DNA from: Microbacterium sp. MYb54
GTDB taxonomy: Bacteria > Actinomycetota > Actinomycetes > Actinomycetales > Microbacteriaceae
Assembly: GCF_002979515.1 (NCBI RefSeq)
Contig: NZ_PCPA01000003.1
Span: 186,001-250,000, forward strand
Length of the DNA: 64,000 nt
Direction of reading: 5' to 3'
Part shown: positions 27,492 to 36,003 of the stretch, in pieces
Numbering within the stretch: position 1 is the first letter of the stretch
Layout: each line of letters starts with the position of its first letter
Program-made: the position numbers and the translations under genes
Notes under the pieces: generated by a model
The model's database searches: none
The model's input: only the letters and a program-made list of their open reading frames with translations
Told to the model about the DNA's origin: nothing

Positions 27492-28277
27492 ATGGTGAAC
27501 CCGACCCGTGGCGTGCTGTATCCCGCACGCCTGCCGCAGTTCCACCGACTGCCGGCGCCGTGGGCGGTCACCGAGCTGGTCGCGTGGTTCTGGATCCCGG
27601 AGTGGGAGATCGAGCCGGGGCGCTCATCACGCCAGGAGATCGTCGCGTACCCGGCGCTCAACCTCGTCGTCGATGGAGATGCCGTGACGCTGTCGGGCGC
27701 GACGACGAGGATGTCTCACCGCGACCTGCGAGGGAGCGGATGGGCGGTCGGGGCGCTGCTGCGTCCGGCTGCTGTCGCTGCCCTGATCGACGACCCCGCC
27801 TCGCTGGTCGACGGCGAGCGGGTGCTCGACGACGGCATCACCGAGCTCCGTGATGCCGTCGCCTCGGCGATGGGCTCGGGTGAGCGGCACCGAGAGCGGG
27901 CGGTCGCTGCCTTCTCCGGCTGGCTCGAGAAGCGCGTGGGACGGGCCCGGGAGTCCGCCCTCCAGGCCAACGCTGTCATGGACGTTCTGATGGGTGGCGG
28001 CGCGGCGCTCACCTCCGAAGAGGCCGCCACGCGGCTGGCCGTCTCGGTGCGCACTCTGCAGCGGATGACGCACCGCCACGTCGGGCTGTCGCCGGCAGCG
28101 ATGATCCGGAGGAGGCGGCTGCAAGAGGCGGCGCAGCGGGTGCGTGAGGAGCCGGAGGCCGACCTGGCCTCGATCGCCGCCGAACTCGGCTACGCGGATC
28201 ATGCCCACCTCACGCGCGACTTCCAGGCTGTCCTCGGCATCGCACCGCGCACGTACCGCTCCGAGGTGAGCGGCTGA
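27492..28277 (+). CDS. AraC family transcriptional regulator
   Basis: A 261-residue regulator. The first 150 residues form an unassigned effector domain that begins VLYPARLPQFHRLPAPWAVTELVAWFWIPEWEI, of the kind found in regulators next to VOC and PhnB proteins. The C-terminal AraC domain has two helix-turn-helix units: EEAATRLAVSVRTLQRMTHRHVGLSP and DLASIAAELGYADHAHLTRDFQAVLGIAPRTYR. It is divergent from the VOC gene, its most likely target. The ATG follows a TACGCT hexamer by 6 bases. Confidence 0.9.
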   Translation: MVNPTRGVLYPARLPQFHRLPAPWAVTELVAWFWIPEWEIEPGRSSRQEIVAYPALNLVVDGDAVTLSGATTRMSHRDLRGSGWAVGALLRPAAVAALIDDPASLVDGERVLDDGITELRDAVASAMGSGERHRERAVAAFSGWLEKRVGRARESALQANAVMDVLMGGGAALTSEEAATRLAVSVRTLQRMTHRHVGLSPAAMIRRRRLQEAAQRVREEPEADLASIAAELGYADHAHLTRDFQAVLGIAPRTYRSEVSG

Positions 28278-28305
28278 GCCAGACCCGCGCGTGCGCCAGA
28301 CCCGG

Positions 28306-28354
28306 GCGAGCGTCAACCCGCGCGAGCGTCAACCCGCGCGAGCGTCAGACCCGC
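28306..28354. repeat. Three 16-17-base tandem repeats at the APC gene 3' end
   Basis: GCGAGCGTCAACCCGC occurs at 28306-28321 and 28322-28337, and a third copy with one extra base at 28338-28354. The third copy contains the stop codon of the minus-strand APC gene (28345-28347), so the array seems to have grown outward from that gene's end. Confidence 0.8.
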
Positions 28355-29574
28355 GTGAACCGCAGCCGCAGCATCCGGTATCCGATGCCGATCAGCACCA
28401 CGGCGGTGCCGACCAGCGAGGCGAGCACGGGCAGGGTGTTCACCAGCACCAGGCATCCCACGGCTCCGAGCACCTGCAGCGCCCGCGGGTAGCGGCGGGC
28501 GGGCCCCGTCTGACGGAAGGCGGCCGCGTTTGCGATGAGGTAGTAGAGCAACACGCCGAAGGATGAGAAGCCGATGGCGTCGCGCAGGTCGGCGAGGAGC
28601 ACGATGGCGATGACGATCAGCGCGATCGCGATCTCGGCACGCTGCGGCACCTGGTGGCGACGGTCGATCTGCGCGAGGAATCGGGGCACGTCACCCTCGC
28701 GAGCCATGGCCAGGGTCGTGCGGCCGATTCCCGTCAGCAGCGCCAGCAGAGCGCCGAGCGAAGCCGCAGCCGCGGCCACGCGGAGGATCGGAGCCCACGC
28801 CGATGCGCCGGCGGCCGTGAGCAGGTCGACCAGCGGAGCCGTCGAACCGATCACGTCGGCGCCGAGCACCAGCACGACGGCGAGCCCCACCAGCGTGTAC
28901 ACGACCACCGCGCCGCCCAGGGCGATGACGATGGCGCGCGGAATGGTGCGCGCCGGGTCGACGACCTCTTCGCCCATCGTCGCGATGCGTGCGTAGCCGG
29001 CGAACGCGAAGAACAGCAGCCCTGCGCCCTGGAGCACTCCGTAGGCCGTTGCATCCGGCAAGGGGGTCGGCGTGGCCGTCGGGGCTGCGCCCAGTCCGAA
29101 GCCGACCGCGATCGCGAGTCCGAGCAGCGAGCACACCACCAGGATGCGGGTGACCAGGGCGGTGCGGGTCACGCCGAAGCAGTTCACGACGGCGAGAAGC
29201 ACGACCGCCGAGACGGCGACGGGCAGCTGCCAGCCGGCCGGTGCTGCATACGCGGCGAAGGTCATCGCCATCGCGGCGCAGCTCGCGATCTTGCCGATCA
29301 CGAAACTCCATCCCGCGATGAAGCCCCACCAGGGGCCGATCTCCGCGCGGGCGTAGGCGTACGTGCCACCGGCGACGGGGTGTGCGGCGGCGAGCTGCGC
29401 CGAGGAGGTGGCGTTGCAGTACGCGACGACGGCGGCGATCGCGAGGGCGATGAGGATGCCGCTCCCTGCGACGCCGATCGCGGGAGCCCACACCGCGAAC
29501 ACACCGGCGCCGACCATCGAGCCGAGGCCGATGGCGACCGCGTCTGCGAGTGTCAGTCGACGGGCGAGGGGCAT
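28345..29574 (-). CDS. APC family permease
   Basis: A 409-residue membrane carrier of the amino acid-polyamine-organocation superfamily with about eleven or twelve helices. Hallmarks are LADAVAIGLGSMVGAGVF near the N-terminus, HPVAGGTYAYARAEIGPWWGFIAGW in the helix 2-3 region, and YARIATMGEEVVDPARTIPRAI. It starts four bases after the CocE-type hydrolase gene on the same strand, so it is probably the last gene of the hydrolase/transporter operon, although CACGAT 6 bases from its ATG may give a private leaderless transcript. Substrate unknown. Confidence 0.9.
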   Translation of the reverse strand: MPLARRLTLADAVAIGLGSMVGAGVFAVWAPAIGVAGSGILIALAIAAVVAYCNATSSAQLAAAHPVAGGTYAYARAEIGPWWGFIAGWSFVIGKIASCAAMAMTFAAYAAPAGWQLPVAVSAVVLLAVVNCFGVTRTALVTRILVVCSLLGLAIAVGFGLGAAPTATPTPLPDATAYGVLQGAGLLFFAFAGYARIATMGEEVVDPARTIPRAIVIALGGAVVVYTLVGLAVVLVLGADVIGSTAPLVDLLTAAGASAWAPILRVAAAAASLGALLALLTGIGRTTLAMAREGDVPRFLAQIDRRHQVPQRAEIAIALIVIAIVLLADLRDAIGFSSFGVLLYYLIANAAAFRQTGPARRYPRALQVLGAVGCLVLVNTLPVLASLVGTAVVLIGIGYRMLRLRFTRV

Positions 29575-29578
29575 CCCG

Positions 29579-31267
29579 TCATCGTGGCATGCGACGGTGA
29601 ACGGCGGGTGACCCGGCCCTCTCCCGCGCGGGCACGGACACCTGCGCGGGGAGTGTGAGGGTGGCAGGCCGCGAGCCTCCGAGGTGCACGATCTGGTCGC
29701 TGGGGATCAGGCGCGAGTGGTCGCGCACCGGATCGTCGGTCCCGGAATTGCGCAGATGAAGAGGATGCGCGCCGGACGAGACCTGCACACGCAGCCGCGA
29801 CCCGGCGGCGAAGCGGTGGGCCAGAGGGGCGAGTTCGAGCCGGATCCGGCCGGCCGCGTCGGTTATCGCCCCGTCGGGAGAGAGCCGTCGGTACCCGTCG
29901 CTGAGCGCCCGGGAGACGCCCCGGGCATCCACTTCGCAGAGACGCACGAACAGGTCGGCGCGGGGGTTCGACGACCCGAACGAGAGTGCGATCTCGGGCG
30001 CCCCGATCACGACGAGATCTTCCGGGAGCGGATCTCCGGTGAAGACGAGCACGTCGTTCCGGCGTTCACGGGCGCTTTGCTTGCGTCGCCCCGCGGAGAA
30101 CGGATTGAGGGTGCGACCACCGGCATCCGGGGTCGGATCCGCCGGATCGTAGCGATACGTGAGATCGGCCGCGGGGGTCTCGGTGCCGGTCGGGTCCAAT
30201 CGCCCGTCTGCGGTGAGTTCCAGGGTCATCGTCGTGTGTGGCGGAGGCCAGCTCGCCAGCTCGCGCCAGCCACTGCCGCCGGTCACGTCGATCCGCGCGC
30301 CGTCCGTCGGCGCGTCACCGGTGAACGACCTGAGTGCCTCGCGGACGCCGATCACCGTGATCTCCGGGGCACCGTGCACCCAGTCGCCGATGATGAGGCG
30401 CACCGGACGGCCGGCGTCGTGGAGGGCGGCGTAGTCCGTGAGCTGACCGACCAGGAACAGGTCCTGCCATCCCGCGACCAGGGTGACGGGCGGGATGGTG
30501 TCGACGTCCTGTGCGAAGTGCATGGGCTCCCACCAGGGGTCGCCCTTGTCGCTGTGCTCGACCCAGTCGCGGAAGAACTGCGGGTCGGCGCCGCGTGCCA
30601 CACGCACAGCATCCGCGGGCGGAACCGCGAGCGCGCCCCGACGGAACCCGCCGCGGGCGCGCAGCAGCGCCCACGCCTTCGACGGCAGCGACCGCTCTTG
30701 AATGTCGAGCGCGTAGGCCCACGTGAGCGGGGTGTCGATCGAGAATCCGCCGCCCGGGTAGAGGATCGCGTCGTCGAAGTTTCGCGCGGAGATCGCGATG
30801 CCCATGGCATCGGGGCGCTCGTCGCCGTCGCAGTAGGCCCATTGGGTCACGCCGAAGTAGCTTCCGCCCCAGGAGTGGACGCGCCCCGTCGCCCACGACT
30901 GCGCGCGCAGCCACCGCATCGTCGCCTGTCCGTCGGCGACCTCGTCGTGCAATGGGTCGAATGCGCCGGACGACCCGAACGTGCCGCGGCAGCTCTGCAC
31001 CACCACGTGGTGCCCGCGTTCGGCGAGGAACAGCGCTACTCCGGCGATCCCGTCACGTCCGTACGGGGTCCGGATCAGCACGGTGTGCCCGCCGGATCCC
31101 TCCGCATGCCAGTGGTCGGTGAGGAGGGTGGCGCCGTCGTCTGCTGCGACCCGGATGTCGGCCGTGCGCGTGACGTTCCGGTGCGTCCGCCGCGGCATGT
31201 CGGCGGCTCGGGTCAGGCGCCGGTACTCGCGGCGGGCTGCGCCTGAGAGGCGGGGAGCATCGGTCAT
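29579..31267 (-). CDS. CocE/NonD (X-Pro dipeptidyl-peptidase S15) family hydrolase
   Basis: Serine hydrolase of 562 residues for esters or acyl-peptides. An N-terminal alpha/beta domain has VRTPYGRDG-type sequence (VLIRTPYGRDG), VVVQSCRGTFGSSG and the nucleophile elbow SWGGSYFG; a C-terminal jelly-roll domain carries RVQVSSGAHPLHLRN. No signal peptide, so it is probably cytoplasmic. The ATG overlaps the MFS stop (ATGA). Lying with two other esterases and two carriers under a LacI regulator, it probably helps process an imported ester-containing compound. Confidence 0.88.
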   Translation of the reverse strand: MTDAPRLSGAARREYRRLTRAADMPRRTHRNVTRTADIRVAADDGATLLTDHWHAEGSGGHTVLIRTPYGRDGIAGVALFLAERGHHVVVQSCRGTFGSSGAFDPLHDEVADGQATMRWLRAQSWATGRVHSWGGSYFGVTQWAYCDGDERPDAMGIAISARNFDDAILYPGGGFSIDTPLTWAYALDIQERSLPSKAWALLRARGGFRRGALAVPPADAVRVARGADPQFFRDWVEHSDKGDPWWEPMHFAQDVDTIPPVTLVAGWQDLFLVGQLTDYAALHDAGRPVRLIIGDWVHGAPEITVIGVREALRSFTGDAPTDGARIDVTGGSGWRELASWPPPHTTMTLELTADGRLDPTGTETPAADLTYRYDPADPTPDAGGRTLNPFSAGRRKQSARERRNDVLVFTGDPLPEDLVVIGAPEIALSFGSSNPRADLFVRLCEVDARGVSRALSDGYRRLSPDGAITDAAGRIRLELAPLAHRFAAGSRLRVQVSSGAHPLHLRNSGTDDPVRDHSRLIPSDQIVHLGGSRPATLTLPAQVSVPARERAGSPAVHRRMPR

Positions 31268-32562
31268 CGCACGCCCTTCACTCTGGTGACCGCGAATGCG
31301 GCGATCACGGCCATCACGACCGCGCCGATGTAGAGGGCCGCGAAGTTCTCACCTGTCGGCGAGCCTATGCGGGTGGCGAAGAATCCGAAAACGGGCACGA
31401 GGATGCCCGGCAGCAGATAGGCGAGTGCCACGATACCGAGGTCCTTGCCGGCATCGTCGACGGAGGGGAGGCACTCTGTCATCAGAGCGACGTCGGCGGC
31501 GATGTAGGCGCCTTGCCCGGCTCCGACGATCGCGATCCCGACGAGGAAGAACGCGATGTCGCCGAACGAGATCGCCAGCACCAGGCCTCCCGCGCTCGCG
31601 AGCGCGCCGATGATGACGCTCGGCTTGCGACGGCCCGTGCGATCGGAGATCACCCCGAACACGAACGCCATCACCAGGTTCATCAGGGTGAAGGCCGCCG
31701 TCGCCTGGGTCTGCACCGCGGCGATCTCGGTCGGGTCGTCGATGTCGAAACGGCCCGAGATGGTCAGGTAGAGGTAGCTCGTGACCGACACGATCGACGC
31801 GGTCATGAAGAACCGGCATACCCACGCCCAGGCGAAGTCGGGGTAGCGGCGCGGGCTCAGCCAGAACGTGGCCAGGACGCCGCTCCAGTCCATCGGCGCC
31901 GCGGGTTCCCGACGTCGGATGTCCTTCAGCGTGAAGAAGAGAGTGATCGCCAGGAGCACGGAGAGCCCGCCCGGGATCAGGAACATGCCGACCTGGCCGG
32001 TCGGGGCGACGATGCCGGCGAGGGAGACGCCGCCGAGGATCCCGATCGCGGTGGCGGCACCCGTGACGGCCGACATGATGGCGCGGATGCTGCGGCGGAT
32101 CTGGTCGGCGAACAGAGTGTGGACGGTCATCGACACCGCGCCCCAGCCCACGAGGACCAGGATCGTGCCGACGCCCAGCACGAGGAGGGAAGGGGCAGTG
32201 GCCTGCACCCCGTATCCGGCCAGGGCGATCAGCGAGCCGGAGAGGATCCAGGGGCGGCGGATGCCGAGCTTCGACATCGAGCGGTCGCTGAGCCGGCCGA
32301 AGATCGGCGTCGTGATGAGGATGGCCGCGCCGCCGAGCGTGAGGATGATGCTCAGGTTGCCTGTCGCCTGATCGGGATCCCACTCCTTGAGGAGCTGGGG
32401 GATCGCCACACTGGCGACGCCCTGGGCGATGCCGGATCCGAGCCAGGCGAGCACGAAGGCGATCCAGAACCAGCGGGTCTGGCGCTGGCCGGGGATCGCG
32501 TCGGCGGTGAGCGGGGGAGCGGGGTCGGCGGGGAAAACAGGATCGACTGCGTGGGTGGACAT
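31264..32562 (-). CDS. MFS transporter
   Basis: Major facilitator superfamily carrier of 432 residues with twelve predicted helices. Between helices 2 and 3 it has the family signature as GRLSDRSMSKLGIRRPWILSG, repeated after helix 8 as GVISDRTGRRKPSVI. ATG 32562 is chosen because GGAG lies 6 bases upstream; GTG 32601 is an alternative that would overlap the preceding esterase stop by four bases and add 13 residues. Direction and substrate are unknown, though operon context suggests import of the compound that the esterases hydrolyse. Confidence 0.9.
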   Translation of the reverse strand: MSTHAVDPVFPADPAPPLTADAIPGQRQTRWFWIAFVLAWLGSGIAQGVASVAIPQLLKEWDPDQATGNLSIILTLGGAAILITTPIFGRLSDRSMSKLGIRRPWILSGSLIALAGYGVQATAPSLLVLGVGTILVLVGWGAVSMTVHTLFADQIRRSIRAIMSAVTGAATAIGILGGVSLAGIVAPTGQVGMFLIPGGLSVLLAITLFFTLKDIRRREPAAPMDWSGVLATFWLSPRRYPDFAWAWVCRFFMTASIVSVTSYLYLTISGRFDIDDPTEIAAVQTQATAAFTLMNLVMAFVFGVISDRTGRRKPSVIIGALASAGGLVLAISFGDIAFFLVGIAIVGAGQGAYIAADVALMTECLPSVDDAGKDLGIVALAYLLPGILVPVFGFFATRIGSPTGENFAALYIGAVVMAVIAAFAVTRVKGVR

Positions 32563-32597
32563 CATCGTCTCCGGGTCTCGGTCGGGGTTCGGGCTGG

Positions 32598-33614
32598 TCA
32601 CGGGTGCGCGCCGGCGGTCGTCACCGGATCGGCATTCGGGTGGCTGGTCGTGCGGTAGGCGTCGGCGAGCTCCGAGACGAAGACGTCACGCCATTCCCGT
32701 GCGCCCTGCCAACGGCCGGTGAGTCCGGGAGAGGCGTGATCGTGGCCGGGGCCGATGCACAGCACGACGGGGACTCCCGCCGCACGCAACGCATCGGCAT
32801 AAGCGGTGGCGCCGTCCCGGAGCGGATCGAACTCGGCGGCGAGGATCAGTGCGGGAGCGAGTCCTCGGTGATCCGGCGCGTCCAGCGGAGAGGCGTCCGC
32901 GAGGGGAGCTCCGGCGCGATAGACCTCGGCGAGGTGCTCGACACCCTCCCTCTCCGCGGCGCCGAGGTACCGGTGCATCGATGAGCCGACGATGCGCAGC
33001 GCGGCAGGGAGCACTTCGAGCGCCTGGTGGTGCAGAGACGTTCCGGAGTCGCGTTCGCGCAGGGCGACGGAGGCCGCGATCGTCGCCCCCGCGGAGTTGC
33101 CGCCGATGCCCAGCCGATCTGCGTCGATGGCGAGTTCGTCGGCACGCTCGCGCAGATCCTCCAATGCCGCGACGGCGTCGTCGACCGGAGCGGGGAACGG
33201 ATGCTCGGGCGCCAGCCGGTACTCCAGCGACACGATCTGCACGCCGGAGCGCAGCGCGCGATCTGCGCAGAGACGGTCGTTGAGGAGCTCGTCGATCGTG
33301 CCGCCGGTCCAACCCCCTCCGTGCAGCCACAGCATCGTCGGCAGTGCGCCGGTCGCAGACTCGGGTCGATATCGACGCGCACGCAGCGGACCCGCGCCGC
33401 CGGCGAGCATGAGGTCGTCGATCTCCACGCCTGCGGGAGCCGGTGCGGTGAACTCGACGGCCAGGAGGTCGCTCAATTCCCGTTGCGCGCGGCGGCGCAC
33501 TCCCAGGTCGGGGGAGTCGAGGTCGGGAAGTTTTGCGGAGAGCTCACGGATGCGCTCGATCCACTCCAGAATCTGCGGACTCAACGGCGGCAGACCCTGT
33601 TGCAGCCCGCTCAT
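32598..33614 (-). CDS. Alpha/beta hydrolase, HSL-type esterase
   Basis: A 338-residue esterase of the hormone-sensitive-lipase family. It has the oxyanion motif HGGGW, the SLEYRLAPEHPFPAPVDD segment, the nucleophile elbow GNSAGA, and a plausible acid/histidine pair in EFDPLRDG and GPGHDH. A 60-residue N-terminal cap precedes the catalytic domain. Its ATG overlaps the stop of the preceding esterase by four bases. Together the two HSL-type enzymes suggest paired hydrolysis of related esters; they differ too much to be a recent duplication. Confidence 0.9.
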   Translation of the reverse strand: MSGLQQGLPPLSPQILEWIERIRELSAKLPDLDSPDLGVRRRAQRELSDLLAVEFTAPAPAGVEIDDLMLAGGAGPLRARRYRPESATGALPTMLWLHGGGWTGGTIDELLNDRLCADRALRSGVQIVSLEYRLAPEHPFPAPVDDAVAALEDLRERADELAIDADRLGIGGNSAGATIAASVALRERDSGTSLHHQALEVLPAALRIVGSSMHRYLGAAEREGVEHLAEVYRAGAPLADASPLDAPDHRGLAPALILAAEFDPLRDGATAYADALRAAGVPVVLCIGPGHDHASPGLTGRWQGAREWRDVFVSELADAYRTTSHPNADPVTTAGAHP

Positions 33615-34621
33615 GCCCCAGCTCCTTCGTGAAGCGTGCGCAGCTCGGAGACGACGAGGCGATGTGCGGTATCGGCCGCTGGCACGTATCCGGTCGAACC
33701 GAGCGATCCGTGTGTCTGTCCGATGAAGCGCATCGCCGTCACCGGCACCCCCGCGGCGGAGAGCGCCCGTGCGTAGGCTTCTCCGTCGCCGCGCAGGGGG
33801 TCGAGCTCGGAGGTGAGGATCACCGCGGGCGGAAGCCCTTCGTGGGTCACGGCCAGCAACGGTGAGGCATACGGTCCGCGCGCCGCCGCGGAGTCAGCCC
33901 CGACGTACTGCCGCACCAGGTTGCGGCCGACCGCGCGCACGATGACTCCTGGCATCCGGGCATCGATCCCGCTCATGTCGGCGTGTCCCATCGTCAAGTC
34001 CAGTGCGGGGTTCTCCAGCAGTTGCAGGGCGATCAGGTGTGCAGAGCGATCGCGGTTCATGAGTGTCACGGCGGCGGCGAGGTCACCTCCTGACGAGGCT
34101 CCCCCCACGGCCATCCGATCGCGCGAAGCCCCCAGCTCTTCGGCGTGGGCGTGCGCCCATTCGAACGCCGACCAGCACTGCTCCGGCTGGGTGGGGAAGC
34201 GCTCCTCCGGCGCGTGGGCGTAGTCGGCCGCGACGATGATGATTCCCGCGTCCCGTGCTCTGGCTCGGAACCGGGCGTCCCACGAGACCCAGTCGATCCC
34301 GGCGATCGTGAATCCACCGCCGTAGAAGTACACCAGCACGGGGAGACCCGACCCTGGTGGCGTGCGCTCCTCGCTGGGCCAGTACACGCGGACGCGCACG
34401 TCGGGGTGCCCGTCGACCGCAACGATGTGCTCCTCGGTGGCAGTGGGGAGCGGAGTGATCCCGAGCGCGGCACTCACCGCGTCGTCGTTCTCAGCCGCGA
34501 CCCGGCGGCGCCCTGCGGGGTCTGCGGGTTCCGTGGCGAGCAACGGTGCGACCCGCTCCTCCCACGCTGCGACCGCGTTGTCGAGCGCCGGGCGCCGGAA
34601 TCGGGACCGTGGTGTCGGCAT
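33611..34621 (-). CDS. Alpha/beta hydrolase, HSL-type esterase
   Basis: First gene of the hydrolase/transporter operon, 336 residues. The oxyanion motif is FYGGGF, a variant of HGGGF in which tyrosine replaces histidine. The nucleophile elbow is GGASSGGDLA, and ELDPLRGDGEAYA and GQTHGS probably supply the acid and histidine. ATG 34621 is chosen for the AAGGAG site eight bases upstream. It is divergent from a LacI regulator whose operator lies 70 bases away. The substrate is unknown. Confidence 0.88.
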   Translation of the reverse strand: MPTPRSRFRRPALDNAVAAWEERVAPLLATEPADPAGRRRVAAENDDAVSAALGITPLPTATEEHIVAVDGHPDVRVRVYWPSEERTPPGSGLPVLVYFYGGGFTIAGIDWVSWDARFRARARDAGIIIVAADYAHAPEERFPTQPEQCWSAFEWAHAHAEELGASRDRMAVGGASSGGDLAAAVTLMNRDRSAHLIALQLLENPALDLTMGHADMSGIDARMPGVIVRAVGRNLVRQYVGADSAAARGPYASPLLAVTHEGLPPAVILTSELDPLRGDGEAYARALSAAGVPVTAMRFIGQTHGSLGSTGYVPAADTAHRLVVSELRTLHEGAGA

Positions 34622-34679
34622 CGGGCATCTCCTTCGATGGGTTACGCACCGGTGAATTCCCACAGTGCGAGTTCCGCCC

Positions 34680-34706
34680 TAGTCTGGACAATCGAAGAAC
34701 TTCGAT
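34680..34706 (+). promoter_or_regulatory. Promoter and palindromic operator of the second lacI gene
   Basis: TAGTCT (34680-34685) is a -10 box. ATCGAAG and CTTCGAT form a perfect inverted repeat with a 2-base spacer at 34691-34706, covering the expected start of transcription near 34692. This is where an autorepressing LacI-type protein would bind; it also lies 70 bases upstream of the divergent esterase operon. Confidence 0.7.
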
Positions 34707-34724
34707 GAAGAAGGAAGTCCGATC

Positions 34725-35711
34725 ATGCGTGCACGACCGGGACGGGTCACCATCTACGACGTCGCGGAGCGCGCCGAAGTGAGCATCTCCACCGTTTCAC
34801 TGGCGGTCAGCGCTCCGCACCGGGTGCGCCCCGAGACCCGCGAACGCATCGTCGCCGCGGCCACCGCGCTCGGGTATCGCATGACACAGGGGCGGCGCGT
34901 GGGGGCCGCGCGCATCGCGGTCGCCGCACCGTTCACGACCTACCCGTCGTATCTGCGCCGCCTGTCCGGCATGCTCCGTCGAACGAGGGACGCGGCGGTC
35001 GATATCATCCCCTACGACCTCGATTCCGCGGCCGCGGCGGATGAGCCGCTGCTCGATGTGCTGCCCACTCGCACGGATGCCACCGGCCTCGTGGTGATGG
35101 GGGTTCCGCTCGGCGGTGCGGCGCGCAGAGCGAGCAGAGCGGCGCGCATCCCGGTCGTCTACGTCGACGTGGTGCCGACACGGTCCGATGCGGGCGGTCC
35201 GGTCGTCCTCGTCGACGACCGCGACGGCGGGTCGCAGATCGGCCGCCATCTCGCGGGACTCGGCCATCGCCGGGTCCTGTTCGTGCATGAGCCGCAGCGC
35301 TCGCCGGCATACGTGTCGGCGGGGATGCTCCGCATCGACGGGCTGACGCAGCACGTGGCGATGACGGATCTGGCGGTCGCTGATCCCGCTTCGGTCGATG
35401 GTCGCGTGATCGCCGCAGCCCGAGCTGCAGGTGCGACGGCGATCGTTGCGAACCATGACCAGTTCGCCGCCGCGGTGCTGTCGGCGCTACGTGCGGATCC
35501 TGGCACCGCCCCGCTCGCGGTCGTCGGCTACGACGACGGTGAGGTCGCCGCAGCGCTCGACCTCACGACCGTGCGGCAGCCGTTCGAGGAGAGCGGGCGC
35601 ACGGCCCTCGAACTCGTCCTCGGACTGGTGTCGGGCGCATCGACCGCACACGACACCGTGCGACTCGCCCCGACCCTGATCGCGAGGTCGTCGACGCTCG
35701 CGCCAGGGTGA
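34725..35711 (+). CDS. LacI family transcriptional regulator
   Basis: A 328-residue regulator. The N-terminal helix-turn-helix is TIYDVAERAEVSISTVSLAVSAPHRV (about residues 9-34), followed by the hinge region; the rest is a periplasmic-binding-type effector domain ending with VVGYDDGEVAAALDLTTVRQPFEESG. AAGGAAG is the ribosome site. It is divergent from the esterase/MFS/hydrolase operon and the palindrome between them is the probable operator, so it likely controls both. Effector unknown; a sugar or sugar ester would fit the family. Confidence 0.92.
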   Translation: MRARPGRVTIYDVAERAEVSISTVSLAVSAPHRVRPETRERIVAAATALGYRMTQGRRVGAARIAVAAPFTTYPSYLRRLSGMLRRTRDAAVDIIPYDLDSAAAADEPLLDVLPTRTDATGLVVMGVPLGGAARRASRAARIPVVYVDVVPTRSDAGGPVVLVDDRDGGSQIGRHLAGLGHRRVLFVHEPQRSPAYVSAGMLRIDGLTQHVAMTDLAVADPASVDGRVIAAARAAGATAIVANHDQFAAAVLSALRADPGTAPLAVVGYDDGEVAAALDLTTVRQPFEESGRTALELVLGLVSGASTAHDTVRLAPTLIARSSTLAPG

Positions 35712-35734
35712 CGAAGCGTCGTTCGGCCGTCGCC

Positions 35735-35740
35735 TATGCT
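35735..35740 (+). promoter_or_regulatory. Possible -10 box of the WXG/hydrolase locus
   Basis: TATGCT lies 75 bases upstream of the ATG at 35815. No clear -35 is visible. The rest of the 103-base gap holds a GGGGGG run used as the ribosome site. Confidence 0.4.
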
Positions 35741-35814
35741 TGCTTCCACGCCTGACCTCGTGTGGTGAAACCATGAGGGAAGGATGATCCAGATGGATAC
35801 CGGGGGGTGTCTTC

Positions 35815-36003
35815 ATGTCGGAAGTACAGGTGTTCTATGACGAATTGCAGTCGTCGGCCTCAGACCTCGCCGATGCCGCGTTCGTCCTGCAGACGGATGC
35901 ATCGAATCTCGTCGGCGGTGATGCCGGAGTTCTCCGAACCGCGGATACCCGCTGGAGAAGATCACCGGCGCCCGGGGGGACGCTGCGGCGATCCTGTCGG
36001 TGA
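35815..36003 (+). pseudogene. N-terminal part of a frameshifted WXG/ESX-like protein
   Basis: Codes for 62 residues beginning SEVQVFYDELQSSASDLADAAFVLQTDASNLVGG, a helical stretch like the N-terminus of WXG100/ESX-type or actinobacterial helical secretion domains. After about base 35945 this frame uses codons that are rare here (AGA AGA TCA ... TGT) and reads WRRSPAPGG, while the frame of the downstream gene reads PLEKITGARGDAAAILSV in typical high-GC codons. Loss of one base near 35940-35950 would explain this. The stop overlaps a GTG start at 36000 (GTGA), so the two halves might still be translated in tandem. Confidence 0.55.
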
